This document shows positions 21,838-32,532 of a stretch of DNA of 64,000 bases, in pieces. The stretch is from Paracentrotus lividus. Its lineage: Eukaryota; Echinodermata; Echinoidea; Camarodonta; Echinidae. A program made the translations under genes and the position numbers. Position 1 is the first letter of the stretch. Every line of letters starts with the position of its first letter. The DNA lies in assembly GCA_940671915.1 (NCBI GenBank), contig CALNVZ010000174.1:75686544-75750543 (forward strand), given 5' to 3'. The notes under the pieces were generated by a model. That model saw nothing but the letters and a program-made list of their open reading frames with translations. It was not told the origin of the DNA and searched no databases.

Positions 21838-22880
21838 AATCGATCAGTAACTATAGGGCGCAAGTGACCTTAAGCTCTAGGGGACGCAAATCGACCTCTA
21901 TTAACTGAGGGGCGCCATAAATCGACAGTTAAACTACAGGGGCTGCCAATTGAGCCTTAAACTGTATGGTACGAGTTCGTTTCCAAATGATCTAAACTTA
22001 TAGGCTGCCAAATCGTACCCTTAATTTAGCTGGCGCCAATTTCACCTTGAATTTGTGTAGGGAGCCCAAATCGTAGAATACTAAGGTTGCCAAATTGACT
22101 TTAAACATTACGGCGCCGCCAAATCGACACTTAAATTTGGAGGCGCCACAAGCACAGTAAACTAATGGGCCAAATTACTCTTTAAAACTTATTAGGGCTC
22201 CAAAATCCGACCTTTAACAATTGGGGTGGGGTGGGCCCAAATCACCTTAAATTTTTAGGGTTGTTCGTTCGCTTTCGCGAGAAGTCCATAATCGACATTA
22301 AACTATGCGCGAGCATAATTAGCATCTTATAACTAGGAGGGGCGCCAAATTGACCCAAACTTAGGATGGGGGGCCCAAATGACGTTAAGCTTAGAGGGCG
22401 TCTATGATATAACATTGGGCGCCAATCGACGCAAACTAAGGGGCTTCAAAACCTATAAACATTAAGGCGCCCACAATTTGACCTTGCAGCATAGTGGGGG
22501 ACGCCAAATCGACCCTCAACATAAGCGGCCTATATCGACCTTAAAATTAAGGTGGTGCGTCCTAAATCAACTTAAATATCATGAGGGCGCCAAAATGAGC
22601 TTACCTGTTGGGGCGCCAATATTTGATTTTCCAAATGTCATGTGCGCGCGAAAATGATTTAAACTTAAGGCGCTGAATCTGGCCTGAGAGCTTAAGGCGC
22701 CGCTATTTTAACCTGAAGTTAAGGTCGGTGTCCCAAGATCTGATCTTATAATTTAATGGACGCCGATTTTTAGCTCAATTAGATGGCGCTCGAACTTGAC
22801 TTGAATCTACGGTGCCAAATTTATCTTAAACTTATTGTCTCCAACTAATATCTCTATTTACCTGAAAACTACGGGGCTCA
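21838..22880. repeat. degenerate array of GGGCGCCAAATTGACCTTAA units
   Basis: About 35 imperfect units of roughly 28-34 bp, each with a GGCGCC-like box, (A)AATCGACC and TTAAACTTA. Related blocks recur at 23890-24010, 26820-27000 and 27280-27560. Confidence 0.85.
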
Positions 22881-22989
22881 ATAATCACACACAATAAAAT
22901 GGTCTCTATCTATGCTTTTCCTCTTTATAGCAACTTAACATTACGGGATTCTAACCCGTCAAACATTAAGATTTACTGTTTGTCACGTA

Positions 22990-23245
22990 TCAGTTTTATT
23001 TTTTTGTTATATAATATATAAATTATATATATATACATATATTAATATTATATATTAGTTAGTATTAATAATATATTATATATATTATTATAATATAGTT
23101 ATATTATGTATATGATATATATAATATATGATGTATAATAATATATTAGTATATTACATACGGAAATATATATTAATATATATATATTATATTAACTAAT
23201 TAATTATATAATATATCAATATAATATAATGAATATATTATTATA
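22990..23245. repeat. imperfect (TA)n tract
   Basis: About 250 bp of A/T-only sequence made of TATA, ATTA and TAATA words, able to fold on itself. Confidence 0.9.
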
Positions 23246-23502
23246 TACAAAAAAAAAAAAAAATGTAACCGTGAAACAATGTAAATTTAAATGTTTACGC
23301 TTAAAGAATCCATATGTAATAATTCTGTGGTAATAGAGGAACAAATACATAGATAGAGACCATTTTTTGTGTGTGTATTTTGGCCCCGTAGTTTCAGGTA
23401 AATAGGATATAGTTGAGCCAATAAGTTTAAGGAAATTTGGCACCCGTGAATATATTAGAGAGTCAAAGCAAAGGAATGACGCAGAACTATGTTCAGTTTA
23501 AG

Positions 23503-23602
23503 CTTTCGTCTTTTAATAGACTTCTTCGGAAACCATCTGAAAAGTAACAGAAATTTCTGTTACTCTTCGAATGTTTCCGAAGAAGTCTATTAAAGACGAA
23601 AG
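23503..23602. repeat. 100-bp near-perfect palindrome
   Basis: Arms of about 50 bp, starting CTTTCGTCTTTTAATAGACT, are inverted about the centre AGAAATTTCT (23553/23554), with one indel and a few mismatches. It separates two GGCGCC-array regions. Confidence 0.9.
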
Positions 23603-24080
23603 TTTACTTGCAACCCATATCCCCCGCTTCTCTCTTGCTCATATCTTTGCTTATGATATCTCTCTTTATCTGACTATACAGATATATAAGCTTTTCATAC
23701 ACAGAAGCGACTTTATTAGTACGAGCATTCTATTACTATTCTATAATATATATATATATATCATATATATTATATATATATTTTATATATATAATATTAT
23801 ATATTGCATTTCAAATTTATTGTTCAAGCCCAATGACCTTGAACTCTATATGGGGGGTGGGGGGTCTGATTGGCACTTAACTTAATTGATATTTAAGGTG
23901 ATGACAAATCATTTTAAAATTAGGGGCGCCAAATTGAGCTTACACTTATAGGGCGCCTAAATGATCTGAAACTAAGGGGCGCCGAATTTAACTGAAACTA
24001 AGGGGGCAACAAATAGGTTTTTAAAATATGGTCTCTATATACATAGAGCAAAATTTTCAAATTCATGCATCCGGGTTTGT
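23603..24080. repeat. AT tract and short GGCGCC array
   Basis: An A/T-only stretch at 23743-23815 is followed by four to five degenerate GGCGCC units (23890-24010). No gene. Confidence 0.7.
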
Positions 24081-26583
24081 ATATGGGCAGTTCCAAGGTA
24101 ACGGAGTGACATTCAGAAGCAACATTTCAGCATTCAAACACATTTATCATCCATACTTTAATCTTTATTTACAAAGAAATGGTTCATGACAATAGCTGAT
24201 GGTACCCTCTTTTTAAAATGATATCATTTGTTATAGTGATCTGCATAATTAATGAGATATGAATATTCATAATCATGGTTACGGAGTGACGCAAAATGGA
24301 CATGCATATTTGAGCATAAAACATTTTGCTTAAACTCTTTGAACTTTAAATGGCTATCATAATTTTGAGTAATTGATTCGATTCTATGTTATACTAGGTA
24401 TAATATGCCGCCTTGCATGAGAAAATTGGTTGAATATTTTGTTAATTATGAATTAAAACTTGAACCCATGTCCGGTTACGGAGTGACCTCTGAATCATCC
24501 ACACAATGGCAATGTAAATGGACTATGTCTCCCTTGCTAAATAAAAAAAAAAACATCCTTGATTGTTTGAATTTTAATTCTGCTTGCTCTGTATGATAGC
24601 TCTAGGTGAGGGATTCAAAACTTCTACACAGAATTTTGAAACTCATTAAGTATGCTAATTTATGCGCATTTTTGAAAATTCACAAATAATGGATTTTCTT
24701 TATTTGTTGACCGATTTTGATATTTTTTCTTTTTTGTTCCATCGAGCTACATGAGGTTTACCAAACTTCTACACAGAATTTTGAAATGTTGTTTTTAAAA
24801 TTGTCTACATTATATATGAAGAGCTTGATTCCAAAAGGCGCTAAATCCACTTTTGACCAAAATGGATTTTATAGGTTAATTAAGTGCATCTTAGGCATGG
24901 GAATCAAATGCAGTATATTGGATAAAAAAATATTTTTTGAAAGTTTGAAAAAAATTGGTCACAAATATGAGTTTTATTTTAAAAGGAGCTAAATCCAAAA
25001 CGGTTTTATTCCAAAAGGCGCTAAATCCATGGGAATTGAAATTATAAAAATTTCTTAAAAATTGAAATTGATAGCTAGATTTTTAAAAACGTGATTTAAT
25101 TATTAGAATACGATAGCTTTATCATATATATCAAAATAAACTTACAATGGATAAGATAAAATGGTAAATTAAAAAACCTTGATTTACTCTAAAACACTAA
25201 AAGTGGATTTAGCGCCTTTTGGAATCAAACTCTTCATATGCTAACTTATGCAAAATTCTTAAAAAATAACAATAAATGCTTCTTCTCCTTTATTTGTCAA
25301 TCATTTTCAATTCCATTTGCTTTATATGATAGCACTAGGTGGGAGATGCCAAAATTTTACACAGAATTTTGAAACTCATTAAGTATGCTAATTTGTGCAA
25401 ATTTTTCAAAATTCACAAACAAATTTTTTTTTTTTAAATCTTTTGACAGATTTTTTTCCTAATCTGTAAAGCTCTATGATGTTCACTAAACTTCTACACA
25501 GAATTTTGAAATTTCGACTAGAAAATAAATCTATTCTAATTTATGCTATTTTTTTTTTATTATTTTTTTATGCTTCTTCTCCTTCATTTGTTGATGAATT
25601 TCAATTCTGTCATGCTTTATATGATAGCACAAGGTAGGGTAATTTTCAAACCCATTGTCTTACTTTTATTTATATGTACAGGTCAGTGTCTGCTTTAAAC
25701 TACTATTTAAACTTACTTAAATGGTATACATGTAACCAAATGATTGAGTTCACAGCCTCATCCACTTTCTTCCAAAATAATCTGCTGCAAAGTCCTCAAA
25801 GGAGCTCATATCAAACCTCACACAAATGCCTGAGTTGTGCAATTAATTGTTGACAAAGGGCTCATTTGCATATTTATGATCTCATATCCTCAAAGCATGA
25901 CACCCCGATGTCTTTCTTGGGCACTTCACTAAAAGAATTCTGAATTTAAAAAGTTCTAGTGTAGAGTGAGCTTTGATCAAATTGTACATGTACATTGTAC
26001 ATGCAATGCAATGGGATGTCACTCCGTAACCATAATGGTTACGGAGTGACTCATTTTATGAGGCCGTATTTCTCAAACAAAATCCATTCAAATATAAAAA
26101 GTCTTTGTAATTGATAGGTATGGGTGTTCCAGATTTGCAAATAAATTTTTTGTTGCATTAAACCCAATTATTCTAAAAATATCTAAAAAAATATGTGTTT
26201 TTGTGGTTACGGAGTGACATTTTAAGGTAACTTCATGTTTGTGCTCACTGATGGGGAACAAAGATCGCGAAGCAAAATATTATGTGAAAACTTTATTTTT
26301 TATATATCCTGCTTTCATAATAAAATATGATCAAAGTATATTTTCATTTTCTAGGTACATTTCTCTTACATGAAATTTAAATAAAAAAAGATATAAATTT
26401 AAAAATTTTAGTAATATTGAATATTAATGCCATTTTTAAACCAAAAATGCCCTAAAAAGGCTTAACCATCCACAGATATTGAACATTTGGACTTTTAGCT
26501 GTCATATGATACCAAATTTGTCATGGAACCATGAATTTGAAATTTGGGGGGTCATGCCCTGTTTTGCTTGGAACTGCCCATAT
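24081..26583. mobile_element. 2.5-kb ATAT-flanked TIR element with GGTTACGGAGTGAC boxes
   Basis: The element is 24085-26579, ending GGGCAGTTCCAAG and its inverted copy CTTGGAACTGCCC, flanked by ATAT on each side. Removing it restores GTATATACATAGCAAAA, the form seen uninterrupted at about 27040. The box GGTTACGGAGTGAC or its one-base variant occurs at 24097, 24277, 24474, 26037 and 26205 (+) and 26018 (-). The rest is AT-rich, with a repeated phrase CTTCTACACAGAATTTTGAAA. No gene. Confidence 0.8.
24817..25237. mobile_element. TA-flanked MITE, copy A, nested in the ATAT element
   Basis: TIRs of about 38 bp run TGAAGAGCTTGATTCCAAAA then GGCGCTAAATCCACTTTTG, inverted at 25200-25237. TA lies on each side. 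An extra internal copy of CCAAAAGGCGCTAAATCC is at about 25012. Copy B is at 31277-31525. Confidence 0.85.
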
Positions 26584-28119
26584 ACATAGCAAAATTTTCG
26601 CTCGCGCTTCGCGCTCGCATGATTTCCCCCCCAAAGATTATTACATTGTGTTCCTGAGGAAACGCATGAAATGTCCTGTTTTCTAATCATTTGAATACAT
26701 CAAAACTTCCGTTCATGCTTCGCGCTCGCCTATGTTTTTTTTTTCTACCAAAATTTACATTATGGGATTCTAACCATCAAAACATTTCAATTTATTTGAT
26801 TTCACGTTACATTCATTTTTGCATTTCAAATTGACCTAAATCTTAGGGGGTGCCAAATTGAGCTTAAACGTAGGGGCGTCAAATTGACCTGAGACTTAGG
26901 GATGCCAAATTTATCTTAAACTTAGGGGCTCCAACTTTATTTTGAACTTAGGGAGGTGTGCCGAATTTACCTGAAACTAAAGGGCAACAACTTGGTATTT
27001 GAAATATGGTCTCTAAATTTTTTAATTCCTCCTGGTCTGTATATACATAGCAAAATTTTGGCTCGCGCTACGCGCTCACATCATTTCTTTTCCCAATGAG
27101 TTATTACATTGTGTTCCTGAGGAACGCATGCAATGCCATGTTTTCTCATCATTCAAAGACATCAAAAATTTCGCTCTCACCTGTGTTTTTCCTCTGACCA
27201 TAATTTGCATTATAGGATACTAATCATCAAGACATTTAAATTTATTTGAATACAGTAAAACACGTTACATTTATTTTTGCATTTTCCCAGGGGCATCAAA
27301 TCACCTAAATCGTACATGTATGGCGCCAATTCAAACTAACATTTAGGGGTGCTAAATGATTAGTTGGCGCCAAGTTGAGCTTAAACTTAGGGGCGCCAAA
27401 TTTATCTTAAACTTAGGGAGGAAAGCAGAAGGATAGATAAGCAGCTAGATAGAAAGATATTCATCTGTCTTTCATAATCTTGTAAAATTACTGGGCAACA
27501 TACGGTCTTTAAAGTTATGGAGGCCAAATTGATCCTAAACTTCAGGTCTTTATTACATAGAGCAAAATTTTCGATCGCGCTTCGCGCTCGCTTCATTTTC
27601 CAAAGAGTTAATACTTTGTGTTCCTGAGGAGTGCATAAAATGTCACGTTTTCAGAGATCATTCCGATACATCAAATTTCTGCTCGCGATTCACGCTCGCC
27701 TATTTTTTCTTTCTTGTAACCAGATTATGAGGATTCTGAACAACAAATCATCAATATATACATTTGTTTGATTTCACATTACTTGATGGACAAATTTTCA
27801 CATTATTTTATATGGCTTGCTTTCAAATCGTTTTGATGGACAAATTACAGCTCCCGTTCATATGATGTTCTGATGAAGAGCTTAACAAAATTGATACCCC
27901 TAATTGCTTAGAATTCTTTGCTTTCCGATCGTAAAGTAGAGGGGGGAAAAAATCTGATCGCGCTTCGCGCTCGTATTTAGAAATATTCGTATTTTCGTCT
28001 ATAGCGGTAATACCTTATATACATAGAAATTCTTTTCCATGAACTCACCATTGGCAAGTTATATAAAAAAAAAAAAAAAAAAACCCTTCAACTAAATTAT
28101 TATTCAAAATCCTTCAACA
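26584..28119. repeat. repeat field: CGCGCTTCGCGCTCGC motif and GGCGCC units
   Basis: CTCGCGCTTCGCGCTCGC or close variants sit at 26601, 26714, 27061, 27574 and 27957. Each is preceded by CAAAATTTT and followed by a similar TTACATTGTGTTCCTGAGGA phrase, so this is a diverged tandem series of about 450-bp units. GGCGCC-type units lie between them. No gene. Confidence 0.75.
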
Positions 28120-29089
28120 TAGGGTAGATGTAGGGAATACCGGACAGTAGGGAATATTGGACGGTCACCACACGTCCAGCCCTAGCTGCCAACATAAGAT
28201 CAACTGAGTTGAAATACGGGCTATTGGTCAGGTGGTCTGTCTGGGAAGGTTGAATGCTGTATTCGACAACAACAAGTGAGAAATCTCCGAGAAAACTACC
28301 ACAATCTGTCCAAAAAAAAATGGCCTGATGTAAAAATTGACATTCATTTTAGAGAATGTGATGGTATAAAAATAGAATTGGGGCATGACCTCTATTTCAT
28401 GCATTATGGACATGTGTGGAGGGTGGGCCAAACGTGTATGGAGTGTTTGCACTGTACAAAGCCTATGTATTGGGGTGGCAGTGTGTTGAAAAGTGCTGGT
28501 CAGTCATTTTTTGTGTAGGGAATACCGGACACCACATGGACGGTTGTTTGTTTTACTTCCGGGTTGAGTTGTTAAGCATGTAGATCAAATAGTAAGTTGC
28601 ATATATAATGTATCATATTTATTTATTAAATTGTTTGACAATTTTGAAATGTCTATTTCTCTTTATTATTATTGCGATATGTCATTCTCTACATGAGATA
28701 TAAAGTTATTCTGAGTGTTTTGAAATTTTGTAGTAAAATGCATATAATCTTCTAAAAATGAATAATGTTATAAAACATCAATACAAACATGTTAAGTTGA
28801 TGGTTTACATTCAAATCAGTGCTTCCAGACATATCTTTATACAAAAAAAAGGGTAAAAACATACTGTCTGGTATTTCCTACACTGTAGGGAATGCCGGAC
28901 AATTTATGATGACGTCATTATTTGCATATAACTGCCTCAACAAATATTTAATTACCTCCATTTTTTGGGAAAATAAAGTTGAATGATGTAGCTAAGCAAT
29001 GAGAATCTTTTTCTTTTGTGATTTTATTGTTTTCATGTGCTAATTAAGCAAATGAGCTTAAGCGGCCGGTATTCCCTACATCTACCCTA
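28120..29089. mobile_element. TA-flanked TIR element with GTAGGGAATACCGGACA boxes
   Basis: A perfect 24-base inverted pair at 28120-28143 and 29066-29089 (GGGTAGATGTAGGGAATACC inside TA). Related boxes lie at 28147, 28515 and 28885 (+) and 28864 (-). The interior is AT-rich; the open frame at 28276-28518 matches nothing I know. Confidence 0.85.
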
Positions 29090-29119
29090 CATTTAAGCCG
29101 TAGGCCTATGTTTGCCTGG

Positions 29120-29216
29120 CGGGGGGGGGGGGGGGGGGGGGGAGGAGCGCCATATTTTGAAAAGTACACAGGGGCGCCAAATTCACGTCGGCCCCCCCCC
29201 CCTGGGGTGCGACATC
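29120..29216. repeat. long G run and C run flanking one GGCGCC unit
   Basis: More than 20 consecutive Gs, then GGGGCGCCAAATTCACG and a C run. It may form a G-quadruplex or simply be a replication-slippage tract. Confidence 0.85.
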
Positions 29217-30454
29217 CTGGATATGCGCCTGATTGTGAGCCGACTTTAACTGCAATCATGAATTTTAAAAAGAGAGAGAATGTCTAACATAATTAGAAAC
29301 AGAAAACAGCGTTACCTTTTTTTATTATTAAGTAACGTATGCAAGTTTAATTCTGAAATTAGAAGAACTTCTCAAGAAGACGAGGCAATTTTTGTTTATG
29401 TTGTCCTTAAATAGGTATTTTAAAAGACGGAGGGATAAAAAGTTCAACCTTGATATGTTTCCTTATCGTCAAGACAATATACATAAAAAAAAAAAACAGC
29501 TTGCACGTTTTGCACTCAACTATCTCTTTGATGAGATATGTTTATCCTGTTTTTTCTTTCTTTTTTATTAACATAGCACAAAAAGTGCTTTTAATGTACT
29601 GTTTCCAATTTGATAAACCGACAATTTTCGGCTCGACCTCGCTTTATTTGTTAGTAAGATATTTATTTATTTTTCAAAAGGATGACATTAAAAAAAAATT
29701 AAAGATATATAAATAAATTAAAAAAAATTGTCTCCATTTAAGGTAAATACACTGCCCTCCAAAAATTTGGATACACCTGATGCCAGCTATGCTTTGGATC
29801 ACTTTAAGGCATTTATGTCCAGTATTTCAGTCCAAATGATGTTAAAGTAAAAGAAATACATTGAGCAACCAATATACTTCACGAATATCCCACCAAGTCT
29901 CCTTGAAATCCAGAAATTATTCGACAATATGCAAAACCATAATTTTGCAATAATTTATTCAATTATTGAAAAAAAAATAAGATGTCTCAGCCAATAATGT
30001 TCCGATCAAAGTAAAATTTTGAATGTATGTTAAGGGGCATGTAAAAAAAAAAAATGACCCTCTACTATTTGTATTTTATGCAAATGAAGGGTCTATTTTT
30101 ACACATTTATCAATATTTTGTTTTAAAGATTGCTATGAAGTGCAATTTTTTTTAAAGTTGCTGATTATAGTAGTCAACAATATTGTGAATAATAAAATGA
30201 GTTTTTCGTTATGTCCTTTGTATTCTGTTGTTTCTATTATCTTCGATTGTTTTTGTTTTAATGTATTTCGTGATGTTTTTGCGTGTTTTATGTTTCAAAA
30301 ATGTACCTTGATGGATTTGAAAATGAATTAACTAAGAGGATGCTAAAGGCCTTTTAGATGCAATTAAGAGTTTGTTAGAACAATATTGGGAAAGGTGCGT
30401 TCAGTAGACAAATTGGCAACAATTGATTTTTTACACGTCAAAACTATGGTTCCT
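29217..30454. other. AT-rich stretch with one Tc1/mariner-like end
   Basis: CACTGCCCTCCAAAAATTTG at 29750 looks like a Tc1/mariner terminus and is preceded by TA, but its inverted partner is absent from the window. Poly-A runs follow. No gene. Confidence 0.4.
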
Positions 30455-31274
30455 TCTTCTTCTTCTTCTCGAGTCCTTTCTCTCAATTTTTGTTTATTTG
30501 TGAATTAGAAAGTGATTCAAACTCTGCCCATTAGATACTGAACGCAGGCGATCCCATTAGGCGAAAGGGTAGTAAGATCAGCTGGGGAACAGGGGGGAGG
30601 TAGAAGAGGGCACTGTAGGAGGTGACTCATGGTCTCTTCCTCTCCGCATTCGCAAACTGGCTGTCCTTCAGTGTTGATGCCCCATTTGACCATTAGAGCC
30701 TTGCAACGGCCAACTCCAGCTCGCAAGCGGTTTAAACACAGCCAGAAAGGCCAAGGTTCACGGAATCCTGGAGGGAGGGACTCTTTTGGACTGGTGTTGA
30801 CACTGTGTGGTGCAGACGCAAGGCGGGTTGTCCAAAGGTCGAGCCTACGGTTGTGGGGGCTTTGGTTCAAGGGAACGATAGAATGAAGGAAACTGTGCCT
30901 AGATCTTAAGCGCTTAGTTGCAGGCATGGCGTTGAAGAGAGGGTGGAGTGGGTCATTTTCTTGCTTAAGTTTCTCTTTTTGGGAAAGAACAAGCCTCCTG
31001 ATGTGAGGAGGGGCGATGCCACTCAGGATGTAGCTATCGTCTACCTTGGTTGGTTTCAGGCAACCTGTTATGGCCCTACATGCACTGTTGAGTGATGGGT
31101 CTATCTTTGAAGCATGGGCTGATCTGCCCCACACAGGACAGGCATATTCTGCAGCTGAGAAGCAAAGGGCAAGGGCTGTTGTGCGGATGGTGCTTGCATC
31201 AGTGCCCCATTTTGAATTAGCTAGCTTCTTCAGTATGCTGTTCCTGGCACTGACTTTCTTCTTCGTCTTCAAGA
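30455..31274 (-). pseudogene. second LINE: reverse-transcriptase C-terminal domain and tail
   Basis: The minus-strand frame, open from the insertion at 31275 to about 30517, reads KTKKKVSARNSILKKLANS, then ALCFSAAEYACPVWGRSAH, then SGIAPPHIRRLVLSQKEKL and many more residues. It closes with a Cys/His cluster CECGEEETMSHLLQCPL. These are typical LINE thumb and C-terminal zinc-finger-like regions. A (TTC)n tract at about 30458-30470 is the probable 3' tail. The frame is intact over 250 codons, so this copy is younger than the one at 8.9-13.9 kb. Clade not settled. Confidence 0.85.
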
Positions 31275-31276
31275 TA

Positions 31277-31525
31277 TGAAGAGCTTGTTTCCAAAAGGGA
31301 CTAAATCCACTTTTGATGAAAATTGAGTAATTGATATCAGGACATTGTTCAGGTACGTACCCATCTGTGAGCAAAATAACTTACCTACATTTTGATTGCA
31401 ACTTCCAGAGATTGCAACTTTTAATTACAATTTTCCATAGACGCCTATACAAAATCCGGCAAAAAAAAGCCATTATTTTGAAGTTACAAAAGTGGATTTA
31501 GTCCCTTTTGGAAACAAACACTTAA
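31277..31525. mobile_element. TA-flanked MITE, copy B, inserted in the LINE reverse transcriptase
   Basis: Same TIRs as 24817-25237 (CCAAAAGGGACTAAATCCAC and its inverted copy), flanked by TA at 31275-31276 and 31526-31527. Removing the element plus one TA joins TYKSHI to LKTKKKV in frame on the minus strand. Confidence 0.9.
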
Positions 31526-31527
31526 TA

Positions 31528-32532
31528 TGACTCTTGTAGGTCAGGGAGCGATCTAGGGTGACCTCGAGGTAGACTGGGTTTGGAGTATTCTGTATGGCCT
31601 TCCCATACCACTTAACCTTCAACTGGCGGTTGGCATCCCTATTCTTGAGGTGGAAGACGCTGATCTGGTTCTTAGAGGGATTTGCGCGAAGGTGGTTGGA
31701 TGCGTAGTAAGGGATAAAACCATCCAGGGCAGATGAAAGTGCAGCTTCAACTTCCTCGAATGAGTCAGACTGTGAGGCGATGCAAAGGTCATCTGCATAT
31801 ATGAAACTCCTGGTATCTGGATGGACCGGCTGGTCGTTGGTGTAGATGTTAAAGAGGTGAGGCGCAAGGACACTCCCTTGAGGTAGGCCATTCTTCTTGG
31901 TGCGCCATCTGTTGTGGCTTCCATTTAGATCTACAAAGAAACGCCTGTTGGATAACATCGATTGAATGAGCTCTGTGAACTTCAGGTCTTTAGTCAGATC
32001 GAAGAGCTTCTTGACTAGGATCCGATGATTGACGGTATCATAGGCCGCTGATAGGTCTACAAAAGCAGCTCCTGTGATCAGTCCCTTCTCAAAACCATCC
32101 TCGATGTGCTGGGTAAGGTTGAGTAGTTGGCCAGTGCAGGACTTCCCAGGTCTGAAACCGGCCTGTTCAGGGATGAGATGGTCATCCACGAAAGTGGCGA
32201 TCCGATTCAGAAGGAGGCGCACAAACAGCCTGTAAGTATGGCACAACAGCCATACTCATCCCTGAACAAGCCTGTTCAGGGATGAGATGGTCATCCACGA
32301 AAGTGGCGATCCGATTCAGAAGGAGGCGCTCAAACAGCTTGTAAGTATGGCACAACAGGGAGATGGGTCTGTAATTCTTTGGGACCACTGGGTCTTTGCC
32401 TGGCTTTAGGAAGGCGATGACCTTGGATATCCTCCAAATCTTGGGAATGTTGTTTGAGTTGAGGCAGGAGTTAAGCATGTTGAGGAGCCAGTCAAGTGCT
32501 ACAGGGCCTACCTTACTTAATAACTCTTTATA
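31528..32532 (-). pseudogene. second LINE: reverse-transcriptase catalytic part
   Basis: Blocks in order on the minus strand are VIAFLKPGKDP and NYRPISLLCHTYKLFERLL, EQAGFRPGKSC, FVDLSAAYDTVNHRIL (first catalytic Asp), GLPQGSVLAPHLFNIYTND, and FIYADDLCIASQ (YADD box intact). Then follow NHLRANPSKNQISVF and VYLEVTLDRSLTYKSHI, where a MITE interrupts. A ~90-bp duplication at 32161-32360 repeats the LLCHTY...IPEQA part and breaks the frame. The 5' side stops at the fold-back element at 32533, so the endonuclease is missing. Confidence 0.9.
32161..32360. repeat. ~90-bp tandem duplication with inverted junction inside the LINE
   Basis: 32161-32251 and 32271-32360 are nearly identical. Between them, about 20 bases form an inverted copy of the adjoining TTCAGGGATGA, so a small hairpin lies at the joint. 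Confidence 0.9.

Noticed and set aside
26601-27973. CRISPR-like array from the CGCGCTTCGCGCTCGC copies
   Set aside because: Spacing is about 450 bp with similar intervening sequence; this is a eukaryotic tandem repeat, not a CRISPR.
29748-29790. Complete Tc1/mariner element
   Set aside because: Only one terminus is visible and no inverted partner or transposase was found.
30023-30331. 102-codon Phe/Val-rich frame
   Set aside because: Low-complexity T-rich DNA without splice context or family match.
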